DNA of 64,000 nt, from contig JAFGKY010000002.1 in assembly GCA_016928305.1 (NCBI GenBank), positions 124,001 through 188,000 on the forward strand, given 5' to 3'. The notes under the pieces were generated by a model. The model was not told the origin of the DNA, did not search any database, and saw only the letters and a program-made list of their open reading frames with translations. How positions within the stretch are numbered: position 1 is the first letter of the stretch; every line of letters begins with the position of its first letter. This document shows positions 45,032-53,663 of this stretch, piece after piece. Position numbers and translations under genes: made by a program. This DNA is from Bacteroidales bacterium (lineage in GTDB: Bacteria > Bacteroidota > Bacteroidia > Bacteroidales > UBA10428).

Positions 45032-45595
45032 TTATACGGTCATTATTTCTTTTTCCTTGGCTGTTGTTATAACATCAACTTTTTTACTGTAGTTATCGGT
45101 TAACTCCTGTATTTTATGCTCAGCTTCTTTTGCAATATCTTCAGCCAGGCCATCTTTCTGAAGTTTCTTAAAATCTTCCATGCCTTCCCTCCTTGCATTC
45201 CGGATACTAACCTTGGTGTTTTCGGCCATATTCTTGATTTGCTTTACCAGGGTCTTTCGTCTCTCTTCCGTCAGCGGAGGTATGTTTAACCGTATAATCT
45301 CACCGTTGTTGATAGGTGTAAGTCCGATATTGGCAGCCAGAATGGCTTTTTCTATAACTTCAAACATGGTTTTATCCCATGGTTGAATCACAATTGTCTT
45401 TGGGTCAGGGGTACCGATACTCGATACCTGCGCCAATGGCATAACGGAACCATAATATTCCACATGGATGCCATCGAGGATATTAGGAGTAGCTTTACCT
45501 GCCCTGATATGCAGCAATTCATCTTCAAGATGCCTGATGGCTTTCTCCATTTTATCCCTGGCTAAGTCAATATGAAATTTTGCTTCTTCTTCCAT
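45032..45595 (-). CDS. frr: Ribosome recycling factor
   Basis: This 187-residue RRF splits post-termination ribosomes together with EF-G. The sequence has the family landmarks LLHIRAGKATPNILDGIHVEYYGSVMPLAQVSSI, TIVIQPWDK, IRLNIPPLTEERRKTLVKQ and SIRNARREG. I chose the ATG giving MEEEAK to match the usual 185-187 residues; an ATG four codons upstream exists. In most genomes frr directly follows pyrH, but here an alpha/beta-hydrolase gene lies between them. Confidence 0.95.
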   Translation of the reverse strand: MEEEAKFHIDLARDKMEKAIRHLEDELLHIRAGKATPNILDGIHVEYYGSVMPLAQVSSIGTPDPKTIVIQPWDKTMFEVIEKAILAANIGLTPINNGEIIRLNIPPLTEERRKTLVKQIKNMAENTKVSIRNARREGMEDFKKLQKDGLAEDIAKEAEHKIQELTDNYSKKVDVITTAKEKEIMTV

Positions 45596-45754
45596 GGCGT
45601 TGAACATTACGGGTTATGGTCTAACAAATATAAAAAAATGCAATTACATGACAATGGACTTCTATGTAAAACAAGGGAATAGAAATACCGCATATCAAAA
45701 CGCCAACCGATAAACAATCCTGAAATCAACAACCACTTTTATTCCATGATGCAT

Positions 45755-46840
45755 TCACTTTGATTCTTTATTTCCGTTACCTGGTTTATAATGACTGCTG
45801 TCGTAAAGTTTTACCTTATAAACGTTTAAGGTATTATCGGACAAGAACAGCATTTTATTCAGCAGGTTTACTTCCTCCCCATGCAAAGCCGTATTATAAA
45901 AATAAAAAAAAGCAGGCATTTCGTGTTCAAACGAATGTTTTCCATAATAATAAGAATGTTCTTTACCAACGATACCCGTAAAATCCAAATAACAGGCATT
46001 TTTTACCAGGGGTTGCATGGGCACATTGCCCAACATTTTGCCGGCAGTTAACATATGAGCGCCACGTAATATCCAGTCATATTTATTAAAAGTAATATAA
46101 ATCCGCTTCTGAAAATCCAACTGCGAAAGCACATCTCCATGTTCCCTGGTTCGTATGGCTGCAGCATTCATTATCATGTTATCAATAAACACGTCCTTCA
46201 GGTACTGTGCATCACCGCATACAACAAGGTTACTCAGAAAATAATTCCCAAGGCTATGGGCAAGAATACTGAAATGCAGATTTTCAGTCATGGATTGTTT
46301 TCTGTATTCCCTGATCTGGAGCAACAAATTATAAAAATTATCCCCGCATCGACGAACCCGCGACAACGACAGGTTGAAATTACTGTGCCTGGAAGGCCAG
46401 TCAAATACAACCATAGAAACATGATAACGTGACTGTACCTGTTTTGCACGATTCAATGTCATGGGAAGTGTTTTTCCATGGCCTTCAATAAATAACAGTA
46501 TGTCGCTGCCATCGTTTATCTCATTCATTCCCTCCTCAAAGCTTGAAACGAAATACAACAGCCAGTTCGCTCCGTCACAGGCGGCAATCAGATAGGATAC
46601 TTTGCGGAAGTTTGCCAGATCGTTGGGAAAGAACTCCTTAATTCCTTTCCCACTGATATATGGCCGGTTTGTGATAATTAACATCTTGGGTATTCCTGCC
46701 GGAATTTCTTCATTTTTTATTACTATTTTATCCCAAGCGGGAAGAGATTCACAGAAATTTTCAGGCTTGTTTTGTGTATAAACAAAATTCGCCAAAAAAA
46801 CAAATAAAAATCCGGATAGTATCTTTTTTAGAAAAGCCAT
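45755..46840 (-). CDS. Exported alpha/beta hydrolase (DUF900-like)
   Basis: This 361-residue protein has an N-terminal signal peptide (MAFLKKILSGFLFVFLANFVYTQ). The alpha/beta-hydrolase core has FIEGHGKTLPMTL near the oxyanion hole, VVFDWPS and the nucleophile elbow LAHSLGNYF. These are the marks of DUF900-type serine hydrolases. A late histidine, probably in GKEHSYYYGKHSFEH, would complete the triad. The gene sits between pyrH and frr on the same strand, an unusual insertion in a translation/nucleotide operon. The substrate is unknown. An ATG eight codons upstream is a less likely start. Confidence 0.72.
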   Translation of the reverse strand: MAFLKKILSGFLFVFLANFVYTQNKPENFCESLPAWDKIVIKNEEIPAGIPKMLIITNRPYISGKGIKEFFPNDLANFRKVSYLIAACDGANWLLYFVSSFEEGMNEINDGSDILLFIEGHGKTLPMTLNRAKQVQSRYHVSMVVFDWPSRHSNFNLSLSRVRRCGDNFYNLLLQIREYRKQSMTENLHFSILAHSLGNYFLSNLVVCGDAQYLKDVFIDNMIMNAAAIRTREHGDVLSQLDFQKRIYITFNKYDWILRGAHMLTAGKMLGNVPMQPLVKNACYLDFTGIVGKEHSYYYGKHSFEHEMPAFFYFYNTALHGEEVNLLNKMLFLSDNTLNVYKVKLYDSSHYKPGNGNKESK

Positions 46841-46893
46841 AGAGTATCCTTTCAAATACAACAATCTATGAATAAATAAAAAAATCAGGATAA

Positions 46894-47607
46894 TTAATCC
46901 TTTACCAGCGTTCCCACTTTTTCGCCCTGTATTACCCGCAATAAATTGCCTTTTTTATTCATGTTAAAGACAATTACCGGAAGATTGTTCTCTCTGCACA
47001 TTGTCAAGGCTGTCATGTCCATTATTTTAAGTCCGCGTTTATAAGCTTCCTCGAATGTTATCTCATCGAATTTAACGGCATTCTTATCTTTTTCGGGATC
47101 AGCCGTATAAACTCCATCCACCCGCGTTCCCTTGAGCATAACTTCAGCATTCATTTCTACTCCTCTTAAGGCAGCTGCCGTATCCGTTGTAAAAAAAGGA
47201 TTTCCGGTGCCAAAGGTAAAGATAACGGCATAACCCTGTGTTAACAAATCAGCAGTCAGGGTTTTGGAATAGCGATCTGCCACAGGCAGCATTTCAATTG
47301 CCGTAAGTATTCTGGCTTTGCCACCAGCGTTCCGGATGTAGGTTTGCAGTGCCAGTCCATTAATAACCGTGGCAAGCATTCCCATGTAATCGCCTGTAAC
47401 ACGTTCAAATCCAGCCTTTACACCACTAAGTCCCCTGAAGATATTACCGCCCCCTATCACTATGCCAACCTGAACACCCAACGCCTGGATCTCCAGAACT
47501 TGTGCAGCATATTCAGCCAGCAGGTTTTCATCAAAGCCATAGGTCTTATTTCCCATCAAAGCTTCACCGCTAAGTTTTAGTAATACTCTGTTATATTTAT
47601 GTGCCAT
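46894..47607 (-). CDS. pyrH: Uridylate kinase (UMP kinase)
   Basis: This 237-residue UMP kinase of the amino-acid-kinase fold phosphorylates UMP to UDP. YNRVLLKLSGEALMG at the N-terminus, VGIVIGGGNIFRG, GDYMGMLATVINGLAL and FTFGTGNPFFTTDTAAALRG are diagnostic. The ATG chosen gives the typical 235-240-residue length; an upstream ATG adds 19 non-conserved residues and lies downstream of the candidate -7 box. It leads the pyrH-hydrolase-frr group, separated from tsf by a strong terminator. Confidence 0.95.
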   Translation of the reverse strand: MAHKYNRVLLKLSGEALMGNKTYGFDENLLAEYAAQVLEIQALGVQVGIVIGGGNIFRGLSGVKAGFERVTGDYMGMLATVINGLALQTYIRNAGGKARILTAIEMLPVADRYSKTLTADLLTQGYAVIFTFGTGNPFFTTDTAAALRGVEMNAEVMLKGTRVDGVYTADPEKDKNAVKFDEITFEEAYKRGLKIMDMTALTMCRENNLPVIVFNMNKKGNLLRVIQGEKVGTLVKD

Positions 47608-47666
47608 TGTATATAGTTTAGTTGTTCCGGTATTTGGATTCCCGGTTACGTTTTTCTGTTTCAATT

Positions 47667-47696
47667 CAATTATAAAGCTAAAATAAATCCATCAAA
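47667..47696 (-). promoter_or_regulatory. Candidate pyrH promoter
   Basis: On the minus strand TTTG, an 18-nt spacer and TATAATTG (7 of 8 to TAnnTTTG) lie about 60-90 bp before the pyrH start and just after the tsf terminator. A transcript from here would start near 47660. Confidence 0.5.
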
Positions 47697-47710
47697 CAAC
47701 TTATATGTGT

Positions 47711-47749
47711 AAAAAAAAAGACCCGACAAGTGTTGAAACATGTCAGGCC
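47711..47749 (-). terminator. Rho-independent terminator after tsf
   Basis: On the minus strand GGCCTGACA, a 12-nt loop and TGTCGGGTC form a 9-bp stem (two G-U pairs in RNA) followed by nine T. It begins 25 bp after the tsf stop and closes the rplM-rpsI-rpsB-tsf operon. Confidence 0.88.
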
Positions 47750-47774
47750 CATGACGGCAAAATATACTATTCGA

Positions 47775-48608
47775 TTATTTTAAAGAAAATCGTAAAAATC
47801 CTGTTACCATGAGGTCTTGATCCACCGATTGAAGGTATTGACGTATTGTTTTCGAACTGTCTTTTGTAAACTCCTGGTTCAGCAGTGTACCTTCTTTAAA
47901 GAATTTTTCAAGTTTACCTTCAGCTATTCTGTCCAGTATATTAACCGGTTTACCCTGGTTTCTCGGATCGTTTTTGGTTTGTTCGAGTGCTATTTCCTTC
48001 TCCTTGGCAAGAATATCGGCCGTGACAGAGTCCTTATCGACAGCTATCGGATTCATGGCTGCTACCTGCATGGCAATATCCTTTCCTATCTGAAGGTCTG
48101 TTTTTTTGTTCAGGCCTATCAGGGTGGCCAGTTTATTACCGGGATGGATATATGGCACTACCTGAGGAGCTTCAAGCTTTCCATAATAGGATAAATCTAT
48201 TTTTTCTCCAATAATGCCGATTTGTTCCATCACCAGCTCACCTATACTGCGACCTTCCATATTCAGTTGCCTGAGTGCATCAAGATCGGCCGGATTCTTT
48301 TCAAGTGCAAGATCGAGAATAGACCGGGCGAATTTTACAAAATTCTCATTTTTCGCTACAAAGTCGGTTTCACAATTCAGGACTATCATGACTCCTCGTT
48401 GACCGTCACCGGTTGATTGAGCCAGCACGACACCTTCACCGGCTTCCCGGTCAGCTCGCTTACTGGCTATCAATTGACCTTTTTTGCGGATGATTTCAAT
48501 GGCTTTATCATAGTCACCATTTGCTTCCTCCAGGGCATGCTTACAATCCATCATACCGGCCCCGGTTATTTTTCTGAGTTTGCTTACGTCAGCTGCAGTT
48601 ACTGCCAT
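47775..48608 (-). CDS. tsf: Elongation factor Ts
   Basis: This 277-residue EF-Ts regenerates EF-Tu-GTP. The N-terminal UBA-like helix bundle reads VSKLRKITGAGMMDCKHALEEANGDYDKAIEIIRKKG. The core includes VLNCETDFVAKNENF near residue 78 and HPGNKLATLIGL near residue 155. The order after rpsB, with a 20-bp gap, is the universal rpsB-tsf arrangement. A strong terminator follows, so the operon ends here. Confidence 0.97.
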   Translation of the reverse strand: MAVTAADVSKLRKITGAGMMDCKHALEEANGDYDKAIEIIRKKGQLIASKRADREAGEGVVLAQSTGDGQRGVMIVLNCETDFVAKNENFVKFARSILDLALEKNPADLDALRQLNMEGRSIGELVMEQIGIIGEKIDLSYYGKLEAPQVVPYIHPGNKLATLIGLNKKTDLQIGKDIAMQVAAMNPIAVDKDSVTADILAKEKEIALEQTKNDPRNQGKPVNILDRIAEGKLEKFFKEGTLLNQEFTKDSSKTIRQYLQSVDQDLMVTGFLRFSLK

Positions 48609-48628
48609 ATATACGTTGTGATAATGAT

Positions 48629-49516
48629 TTATTCTATTTCTTCTTCATCCAGTTCGATATCAATTTTAGCTCCCTTCTTAGCCGCTGATTTCATTGGGAT
48701 AGGTTTCTTTCCCGATAAAGATTTTGCTTTTGTTTCAATAACTTCTTCATCTTCTTCTTCAACCTCTCCATCCGTTACTTCTTTTTTTCCTTTCTTTTCC
48801 GGAACAGCCATTTCTTTTTCACGTTCAATCTTTCGTTCTTCAAGTCCCTCCTGAATCGATTTTGATACAATATTAACGATTAATGCTATGGATTTTGAAG
48901 CATCATCATTTGCCGGTATCGGGAAATCGACAAGTTTCGGATCGGAGTTAGTATCCACCATGGCAAAGATGGGGATGTTCAGCCTTCTGGCCTCACGCAC
49001 AGCAATATGTTCCTTGCAGATATCAATAATGAACATGGCAGCAGGTAACCGGGTAAGATCAGCTATACTGCCGAGGTTTTTTTCGAGTTTTGCCCGTTGG
49101 CGTGCAATCTGTAGTTTTTCGCGCTTAGAAAGATTATCAAATGTTCCGTCACTTGACATTTTATCGATGGCCGTCATTTTCTTAACAGCTTTCCGGATGG
49201 TAGGGAAATTCGTTAACATTCCCCCTGGCCAACGTTCGGTAACATATGGCATACCTATTTGTCTGACCCGGTCAGCCACAATATCCTTTGCCTGCTTTTT
49301 TGTGGCGACAAAAAGGATTTTCCTGCCCGATTTGGCAATTTGTTTAATCGCCAGAGTTGCCTCATCAAGCTTAACCAGGGTTTTCTGCAGATCAATAATA
49401 TGAATCCCGTCTTTCTCCATAAATATATAAGGAGCCATACCGGGATTCCATTTTCTTTTCAGGTGACCAAAATGCACACCTGCATCCAATAATTCCTGTA
49501 CTGTTGTGTTTGACAT
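48629..49516 (-). CDS. rpsB: 30S ribosomal protein S2, with charged C-terminal extension
   Basis: This 295-residue S2 starts TTVQELLDAGVHFGHLKRKWNPGMAPYIFMEKDGIHIIDL and contains RWPGGMLTNFPTI and MVDTNSDPKLVDFPIPANDDA, all hallmarks. The core ends near residue 230. The last ~65 residues are an extra low-complexity tail of alternating acidic (EVEEEDEEVIE, ELDEEEIE) and basic (KKGKK, KSAAKKGAK) stretches. It lies between rpsI and tsf in the operon. The tail is probably disordered and solvent-exposed on the 30S. Confidence 0.97.
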   Translation of the reverse strand: MSNTTVQELLDAGVHFGHLKRKWNPGMAPYIFMEKDGIHIIDLQKTLVKLDEATLAIKQIAKSGRKILFVATKKQAKDIVADRVRQIGMPYVTERWPGGMLTNFPTIRKAVKKMTAIDKMSSDGTFDNLSKREKLQIARQRAKLEKNLGSIADLTRLPAAMFIIDICKEHIAVREARRLNIPIFAMVDTNSDPKLVDFPIPANDDASKSIALIVNIVSKSIQEGLEERKIEREKEMAVPEKKGKKEVTDGEVEEEDEEVIETKAKSLSGKKPIPMKSAAKKGAKIDIELDEEEIE

Positions 49517-49615
49517 GATTGTTTTTGTTTACATTCTTATTTAAGCAATTGACAAGTAGCCATTCCGCTTCCGGGATGAGTCTTATCAATTTAGATACTA
49601 AACAATTGATCCGCT

Positions 49616-50002
49616 CTAGCGTTTACTGAACTGGAATCTTTTACGGGCACCCGGTTGTCCGGCTTTTTTTCGCTCCACTTCACGCGAATCTCTTGTTAAA
49701 AGCTTAACAGATTTAAGCGCTTCTTTGCTTTCCGGCTTAATCTTTACGATAGCTCTTGCAATAGCAAGCCTTAAAGCCTCTGCCTGTCCTGTGGTACCAC
49801 CGCCTTTCAGGTTAACGATGATATCATATTTATTGCCGGCCTCCGCCAGGTTAATGGGTTGCTGAATGATATTCTGAATCTGTTGTAGCGGGAAGTATTC
49901 TTCAAAAGCCCTGTTATTAACGGTGATTTTGCCTTTTCCCTCGCTGATATAAATCCTGGCAATTGCACTTTTGCGTCGTCCAATTGCATTGACAGTTTCC
50001 AT
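49616..50002 (-). CDS. rpsI: 30S ribosomal protein S9
   Basis: This 128-residue S9 has NAIGRRKSAIARIYISEGKG at the N-terminus, GGGTTGQAEALRLAIARAI in the core and the basic terminal tail KKAGQPGARKRFQFSKR, whose final Lys-Arg reaches the P-site tRNA. It follows rplM by 5 bp, the standard rplM-rpsI pair. A gap of about 100 bp separates it from rpsB, with no clear promoter seen. Confidence 0.97.
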   Translation of the reverse strand: METVNAIGRRKSAIARIYISEGKGKITVNNRAFEEYFPLQQIQNIIQQPINLAEAGNKYDIIVNLKGGGTTGQAEALRLAIARAIVKIKPESKEALKSVKLLTRDSREVERKKAGQPGARKRFQFSKR

Positions 50003-50007
50003 ATATG

Positions 50008-50454
50008 CTATTTTATTTTAAGTTCTTTTGGTTGTTGTGCTTCGTGTGGGTGTGATGAGCCGGCATAAACATGTAGATTATTGAAAATAACATTCCCCAG
50101 CCGGTTGCGAGGAAGCATTCTTTTAACAGCCATCTCAATGATATGTGCCGGACTTTTGATTGCAATATCTTTCGGTGAACGTATTTTTTGACCTCCCGGA
50201 TACCCTGAATGACTTATGTATTCTTTATCCGTCCATTTGTTTCCGGTAAGACGTATTTTTTCAGCATTTATTACGATAACATTATCACCGCAATCGACAT
50301 GTGGTGTATAATACGTTTTATGTTTACCGCGCAACACGGTTGCGATTTGAGATGAAAACCGGCCCAACACCTGATTGGTGGCATCAGCTACAAACCATTC
50401 CTTGTTTACCGTCTCTTTTTTTGCCGAAATTGTTTTATAACTTGGCGTATTCAC
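50008..50454 (-). CDS. rplM: 50S ribosomal protein L13
   Basis: This 148-residue L13 contains WFVADATNQVLGRFSSQIATVLRGKHKTYYTPHVDCGD, YISHSGYPGGQK and KRMLPRNRLGN, the family signatures. It is the first gene of rplM-rpsI-rpsB-tsf. A near-consensus promoter and a 6-bp leader hairpin lie in the 134 bp upstream, consistent with its own transcription start and possible autogenous control. Confidence 0.97.
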   Translation of the reverse strand: MNTPSYKTISAKKETVNKEWFVADATNQVLGRFSSQIATVLRGKHKTYYTPHVDCGDNVIVINAEKIRLTGNKWTDKEYISHSGYPGGQKIRSPKDIAIKSPAHIIEMAVKRMLPRNRLGNVIFNNLHVYAGSSHPHEAQQPKELKIK

Positions 50455-50494
50455 GTTCTATTGTTCTTTTTAATTTGTAATCAGCAACTTTAGT

Positions 50495-50516
50495 CTCCAC
50501 CCATAAAAAAGCGGAG
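50495..50516 (-). promoter_or_regulatory. Leader hairpin upstream of rplM
   Basis: On the minus strand CTCCGC, a 10-nt loop containing six T, and GTGGAG form a 6-bp stem with one G-U pair, just downstream of the predicted start of transcription. Autogenous binding by L13 is possible but unproven. Confidence 0.35.
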
Positions 50517-50518
50517 TG

Positions 50519-50548
50519 CAAAAATACAATTAATTTTCATATTACAAA
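50519..50548 (-). promoter_or_regulatory. Promoter of the rplM-rpsI-rpsB-tsf operon
   Basis: On the minus strand TTTG, an 18-nt spacer and TATTTTTG exactly match both Bacteroidota promoter elements. Transcription should start near 50512, leaving a leader of about 58 nt before the rplM ATG. It is the best promoter match in the window. Confidence 0.65.
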
Positions 50549-50588
50549 AAAATACAGATCAGTTTTATGGTTAACAGGTACAACATTA

Positions 50589-51683
50589 TTATAGCCCTGT
50601 ATGCACCTTTTTTATTACCTGGGCAGCCATACCGGTTCTGTTAATTTTCAGGGCCTTGTTTCGCGGAAATGAATCGATGGTTATAATATCAGCCGGAAAG
50701 TGATAGGCGGGTAAGTTTGTTCGCATCTGTTTAAGAAGTCTTTCTTTCTCATCCGGTGAATAAAGTCGTTGGGTGACCAGCACGGGTTTTTGTCCCAGTT
50801 TGTGATCAGGTATACCCACCAGGTATGATTCATCACCCGTAATTTCATAGATTATCTTCTCAACGCTTTCCGGATTAATTTTTATTCCACCGCTGTTTAT
50901 GATATTATCAATACGCCCTTTCCAATAAAATCTGTTCCTGCCAATTATATCAACAGAATCATTGGTAATGACCGGATTTGACAAATATGAAGCATTGATT
51001 ACAAGGCATCCCCGGTTATCGGTTGATATTTTTATGCCTGGCAATACATTAAACCAGGATTTTGCCAGGGGCCCATTTATCCTCCGTAAGGCAATGTGCG
51101 AACAGGTTTCAGCCATGCCAAATGTTTCAAAGACGCGGGATGGTACCTGTTGTAAACGGTATTCCAATTCTGGTGATAATTCTGAACCTCCTGTAATCAG
51201 TGTTTTTATCGCCGAAAAAAGAGAGTGTTCTTCCAGCAGGTTGAACACCTGTAACGGTACCATGGCACAAAAATCAATGGTTTTGTCTGTTCTAATATCA
51301 GGTTTTGCAGTTGGTTCGATCCAGGATAAATGCATACCGGCAGTCAAGGCTCTTACAATCATCATTTTCCCGGCAATGTAATCAACAGGAAGACAAAGCA
51401 GGGCTGTCATACCCTGACGTATTTTAAATTTCCGGATTGTTCGTAAAGCCGAATGGATCATGGCTTTCTTGGAAATCAATATTGTCTTGGGCAGTCCTGT
51501 GGTTCCACTGCTTTCCTGAACCACTTCTTCGGATCTATCAAGAAAGTCAAGTATAAAACCAAATATTTTCTTTTCCCAATCAGGAAAATTCCTCTTGCTT
51601 AAAAGTTTGCGACAGAAAGAAGGCATCTCATCAATTGAAATAAAATTGCCATATAGGCCAACTCCGCGTAATAAGGATTTCAT
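50589..51683 (-). CDS. menE: O-succinylbenzoate-CoA ligase
   Basis: This 364-residue acyl-adenylate enzyme activates o-succinylbenzoate in menaquinone synthesis. The ATP loop reads ESSGTTGLPKTIL near residue 59. ETFGMAETCSHIALR near residue 190 is the A5-type motif. GRIDNIINSGGIKINPESVEKIIY supplies the hinge and C-terminal lid, and the catalytic lysine is in RNKALKINR near the end. It is short for the superfamily (about 360 rather than 450+) but typical for Bacteroidota MenE. It is the last gene of the operon, 3 bp after menC. Confidence 0.92.
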   Translation of the reverse strand: MKSLLRGVGLYGNFISIDEMPSFCRKLLSKRNFPDWEKKIFGFILDFLDRSEEVVQESSGTTGLPKTILISKKAMIHSALRTIRKFKIRQGMTALLCLPVDYIAGKMMIVRALTAGMHLSWIEPTAKPDIRTDKTIDFCAMVPLQVFNLLEEHSLFSAIKTLITGGSELSPELEYRLQQVPSRVFETFGMAETCSHIALRRINGPLAKSWFNVLPGIKISTDNRGCLVINASYLSNPVITNDSVDIIGRNRFYWKGRIDNIINSGGIKINPESVEKIIYEITGDESYLVGIPDHKLGQKPVLVTQRLYSPDEKERLLKQMRTNLPAYHFPADIITIDSFPRNKALKINRTGMAAQVIKKVHTGL

Positions 51684-51686
51684 TGT

Positions 51687-52742
51687 TTATGACTCAATAT
51701 ATGACAGATCCCATCCCTTTGATGCGTGATAAAACATCCTGTCCCCTTCCAGTGTTAAGGGACATTTTACATTTTGCCGGTATAGTTTTCCGGTTCCTAA
51801 TCCTTGAGCTATGGGATTACCAAGAGTGAATGTCCATTGTGCAATTGCATTAAGACCAATGTTGGATTCAAGTGCCGATGTGATCCAGTAACCTATATTA
51901 TTCTGTTTTGCCAGGTTCAGGTATTCTTCCGCCTGTTGAAAGCCTCCCAGCAATCCGGGTTTTAAAACGAGATAGTGGGGACGTATCGCGTATATCAGGG
52001 ACCGTTTTTGCTCCAGCGTAGGTTTTCCTGTCAGTTCCTCATCAAGAGCAACCGGTATGGGTGAATTTCTGCATAGCAGTGCCATCTCTTCCCATTGTCC
52101 CGGTTTAATCGGCTGCTCCACGGAATGGACTTCCATATCTGCCAGTTTTTTAAGCATTTCCATGACCGACCCGGGATCAAATGCTCCATTCGCATCCACG
52201 CGCAACTCCAGTTCTTTTGCATGAAAGTGCTTACGTATATATTTTATTATCTGCAGCTCATCAGGGTATCGCTGTAATCCGATCTTTAATTTCAGACAGC
52301 GAAATTTCTGATTCAGTTTTTCTTCCACTTGTTTTAGCATATATTTTTTTGCTCCCATCCAGATAAGTCCGTTGATGTAAATACAGGTCTGTCCATCTGT
52401 AAATTCAGTTGAGAACAATTCTCTTCTTCCGCCTGTCTTCAAATCAAGCAAGGCGGTTTCCATACCAAATGCTATTGAAGGATATAACGGTAATTCAGCG
52501 GCAACATCCAAATTTTCCTGATTTATGGTTCGGCAAAGATCATTGATTTGATGATCCACCATATCTTCGGTTTCCAGGCTCAATCCCGGAATGATTGAAC
52601 ATTCACCGATTCCTTTTATTTCGGGTATTACATCATCAGCCAGAAAAATATACCAGGATGGCTTTTGATTCAATACGCCCCTTGATGTTTCAACTGGCTT
52701 AATATAGGATAATATCTTCTTCCTGTAATACGCCCTTATCAT
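51687..52742 (-). CDS. menC: O-succinylbenzoate synthase
   Basis: This 351-residue enolase-superfamily enzyme dehydrates SHCHC to o-succinylbenzoate. The catalytic lysine pair is in CLKLKIGLQRYP near residue 155. Metal ligands follow in ELRVDANGAF, HSVEQPIK and VALDEELTG, with the second catalytic lysine in YLVLKPGLLGG. I chose the ATG at 52742, one base beyond the menA stop; a longer frame to 52784 would overlap menA by 41 bp and adds non-conserved residues. Confidence 0.92.
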   Translation of the reverse strand: MIRAYYRKKILSYIKPVETSRGVLNQKPSWYIFLADDVIPEIKGIGECSIIPGLSLETEDMVDHQINDLCRTINQENLDVAAELPLYPSIAFGMETALLDLKTGGRRELFSTEFTDGQTCIYINGLIWMGAKKYMLKQVEEKLNQKFRCLKLKIGLQRYPDELQIIKYIRKHFHAKELELRVDANGAFDPGSVMEMLKKLADMEVHSVEQPIKPGQWEEMALLCRNSPIPVALDEELTGKPTLEQKRSLIYAIRPHYLVLKPGLLGGFQQAEEYLNLAKQNNIGYWITSALESNIGLNAIAQWTFTLGNPIAQGLGTGKLYRQNVKCPLTLEGDRMFYHASKGWDLSYIES

Positions 52743-52743
52743 T

Positions 52744-53649
52744 TTACAGCACCAGTCCAAGACCGAAAGTAAGAGAAAAAGCAAAAGTAGTCAACGCCAT
52801 TTTCAAAAGCTCACGATTCAGTTCAATCGGAACAGTATTCATCATGACATTTTTTACATCGAGCAAAAGAAAAGGCAATGTAATCATAAAAAGCAACTGA
52901 ACCGGCGATTTAAAAAACATAACCGTATATACCATACTCATCAATACGGCACTTAATACCAGTATACCATGGTAAATCTTAGCGGCTTTTACTCCCAATC
53001 TTACTACCAGTGTTTTTTTACCGCATTCCGAATCACTTTTTATATCGCGCAGGTTATTGATGTTGAGAACACACGAACTGAATAGTCCAATGGTTGATGC
53101 CGGGAATAAGATCCAGGGATCAAAGTAGCCGGTATGAAGATAAAATGTTCCGCATACTCCAACAATACCAAAAAAAATAAAAACAAACATATCACCCAGA
53201 CCTACGTATCCGTAAGGATTTTTGCCCACTGTGTATTTGATAGCTGCCAATATGGCTGATGATCCCAGTATGAAAAAAACAAGGATCGTAACCACCGGAA
53301 AGTGCTTCAATCCGATAAAAATAAGAGTCGATCCCACCGTTAGCGAAAGAAGCACAAAAACAATAATCATATTTCGCATAGCGTTAGGCGACACCTTCCC
53401 CGACTGGGTCAAACGCTCAGGTCCCAGTCTGCCTTTTTTATCCGTCCCTTTCAAACCGTCGCCATAATCATTGGCCAGGTTTGATAAAATCTGCAGGAAC
53501 AATGTAGTGACAGAAGCGAAGATAAATACCGAGATCCGGAAATGACTTTTTGAGTATGCAAGAAAACTTCCCAGAAAAGTACTTGACAATGCAAGGGGTA
53601 AAGTCCGTAACCGGAATGCATGTATCCAGATAAGAATGGTCTGTTTCAT
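52744..53649 (-). CDS. menA: 1,4-dihydroxy-2-naphthoate polyprenyltransferase
   Basis: This 301-residue UbiA-family membrane enzyme has about nine helices. The first Asp-rich motif is in NLANDYGDGLKGTDKKGRLGPERL near residue 65 and the second in NNLRDIKSDSECGKKTL near residue 200. These bind Mg-polyprenyl diphosphate. It attaches the isoprenoid tail to dihydroxynaphthoate and releases CO2. It follows menB by 14 bp. Confidence 0.94.
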   Translation of the reverse strand: MKQTILIWIHAFRLRTLPLALSSTFLGSFLAYSKSHFRISVFIFASVTTLFLQILSNLANDYGDGLKGTDKKGRLGPERLTQSGKVSPNAMRNMIIVFVLLSLTVGSTLIFIGLKHFPVVTILVFFILGSSAILAAIKYTVGKNPYGYVGLGDMFVFIFFGIVGVCGTFYLHTGYFDPWILFPASTIGLFSSCVLNINNLRDIKSDSECGKKTLVVRLGVKAAKIYHGILVLSAVLMSMVYTVMFFKSPVQLLFMITLPFLLLDVKNVMMNTVPIELNRELLKMALTTFAFSLTFGLGLVL

Positions 53650-53663
53650 AATCAGATTAATAC

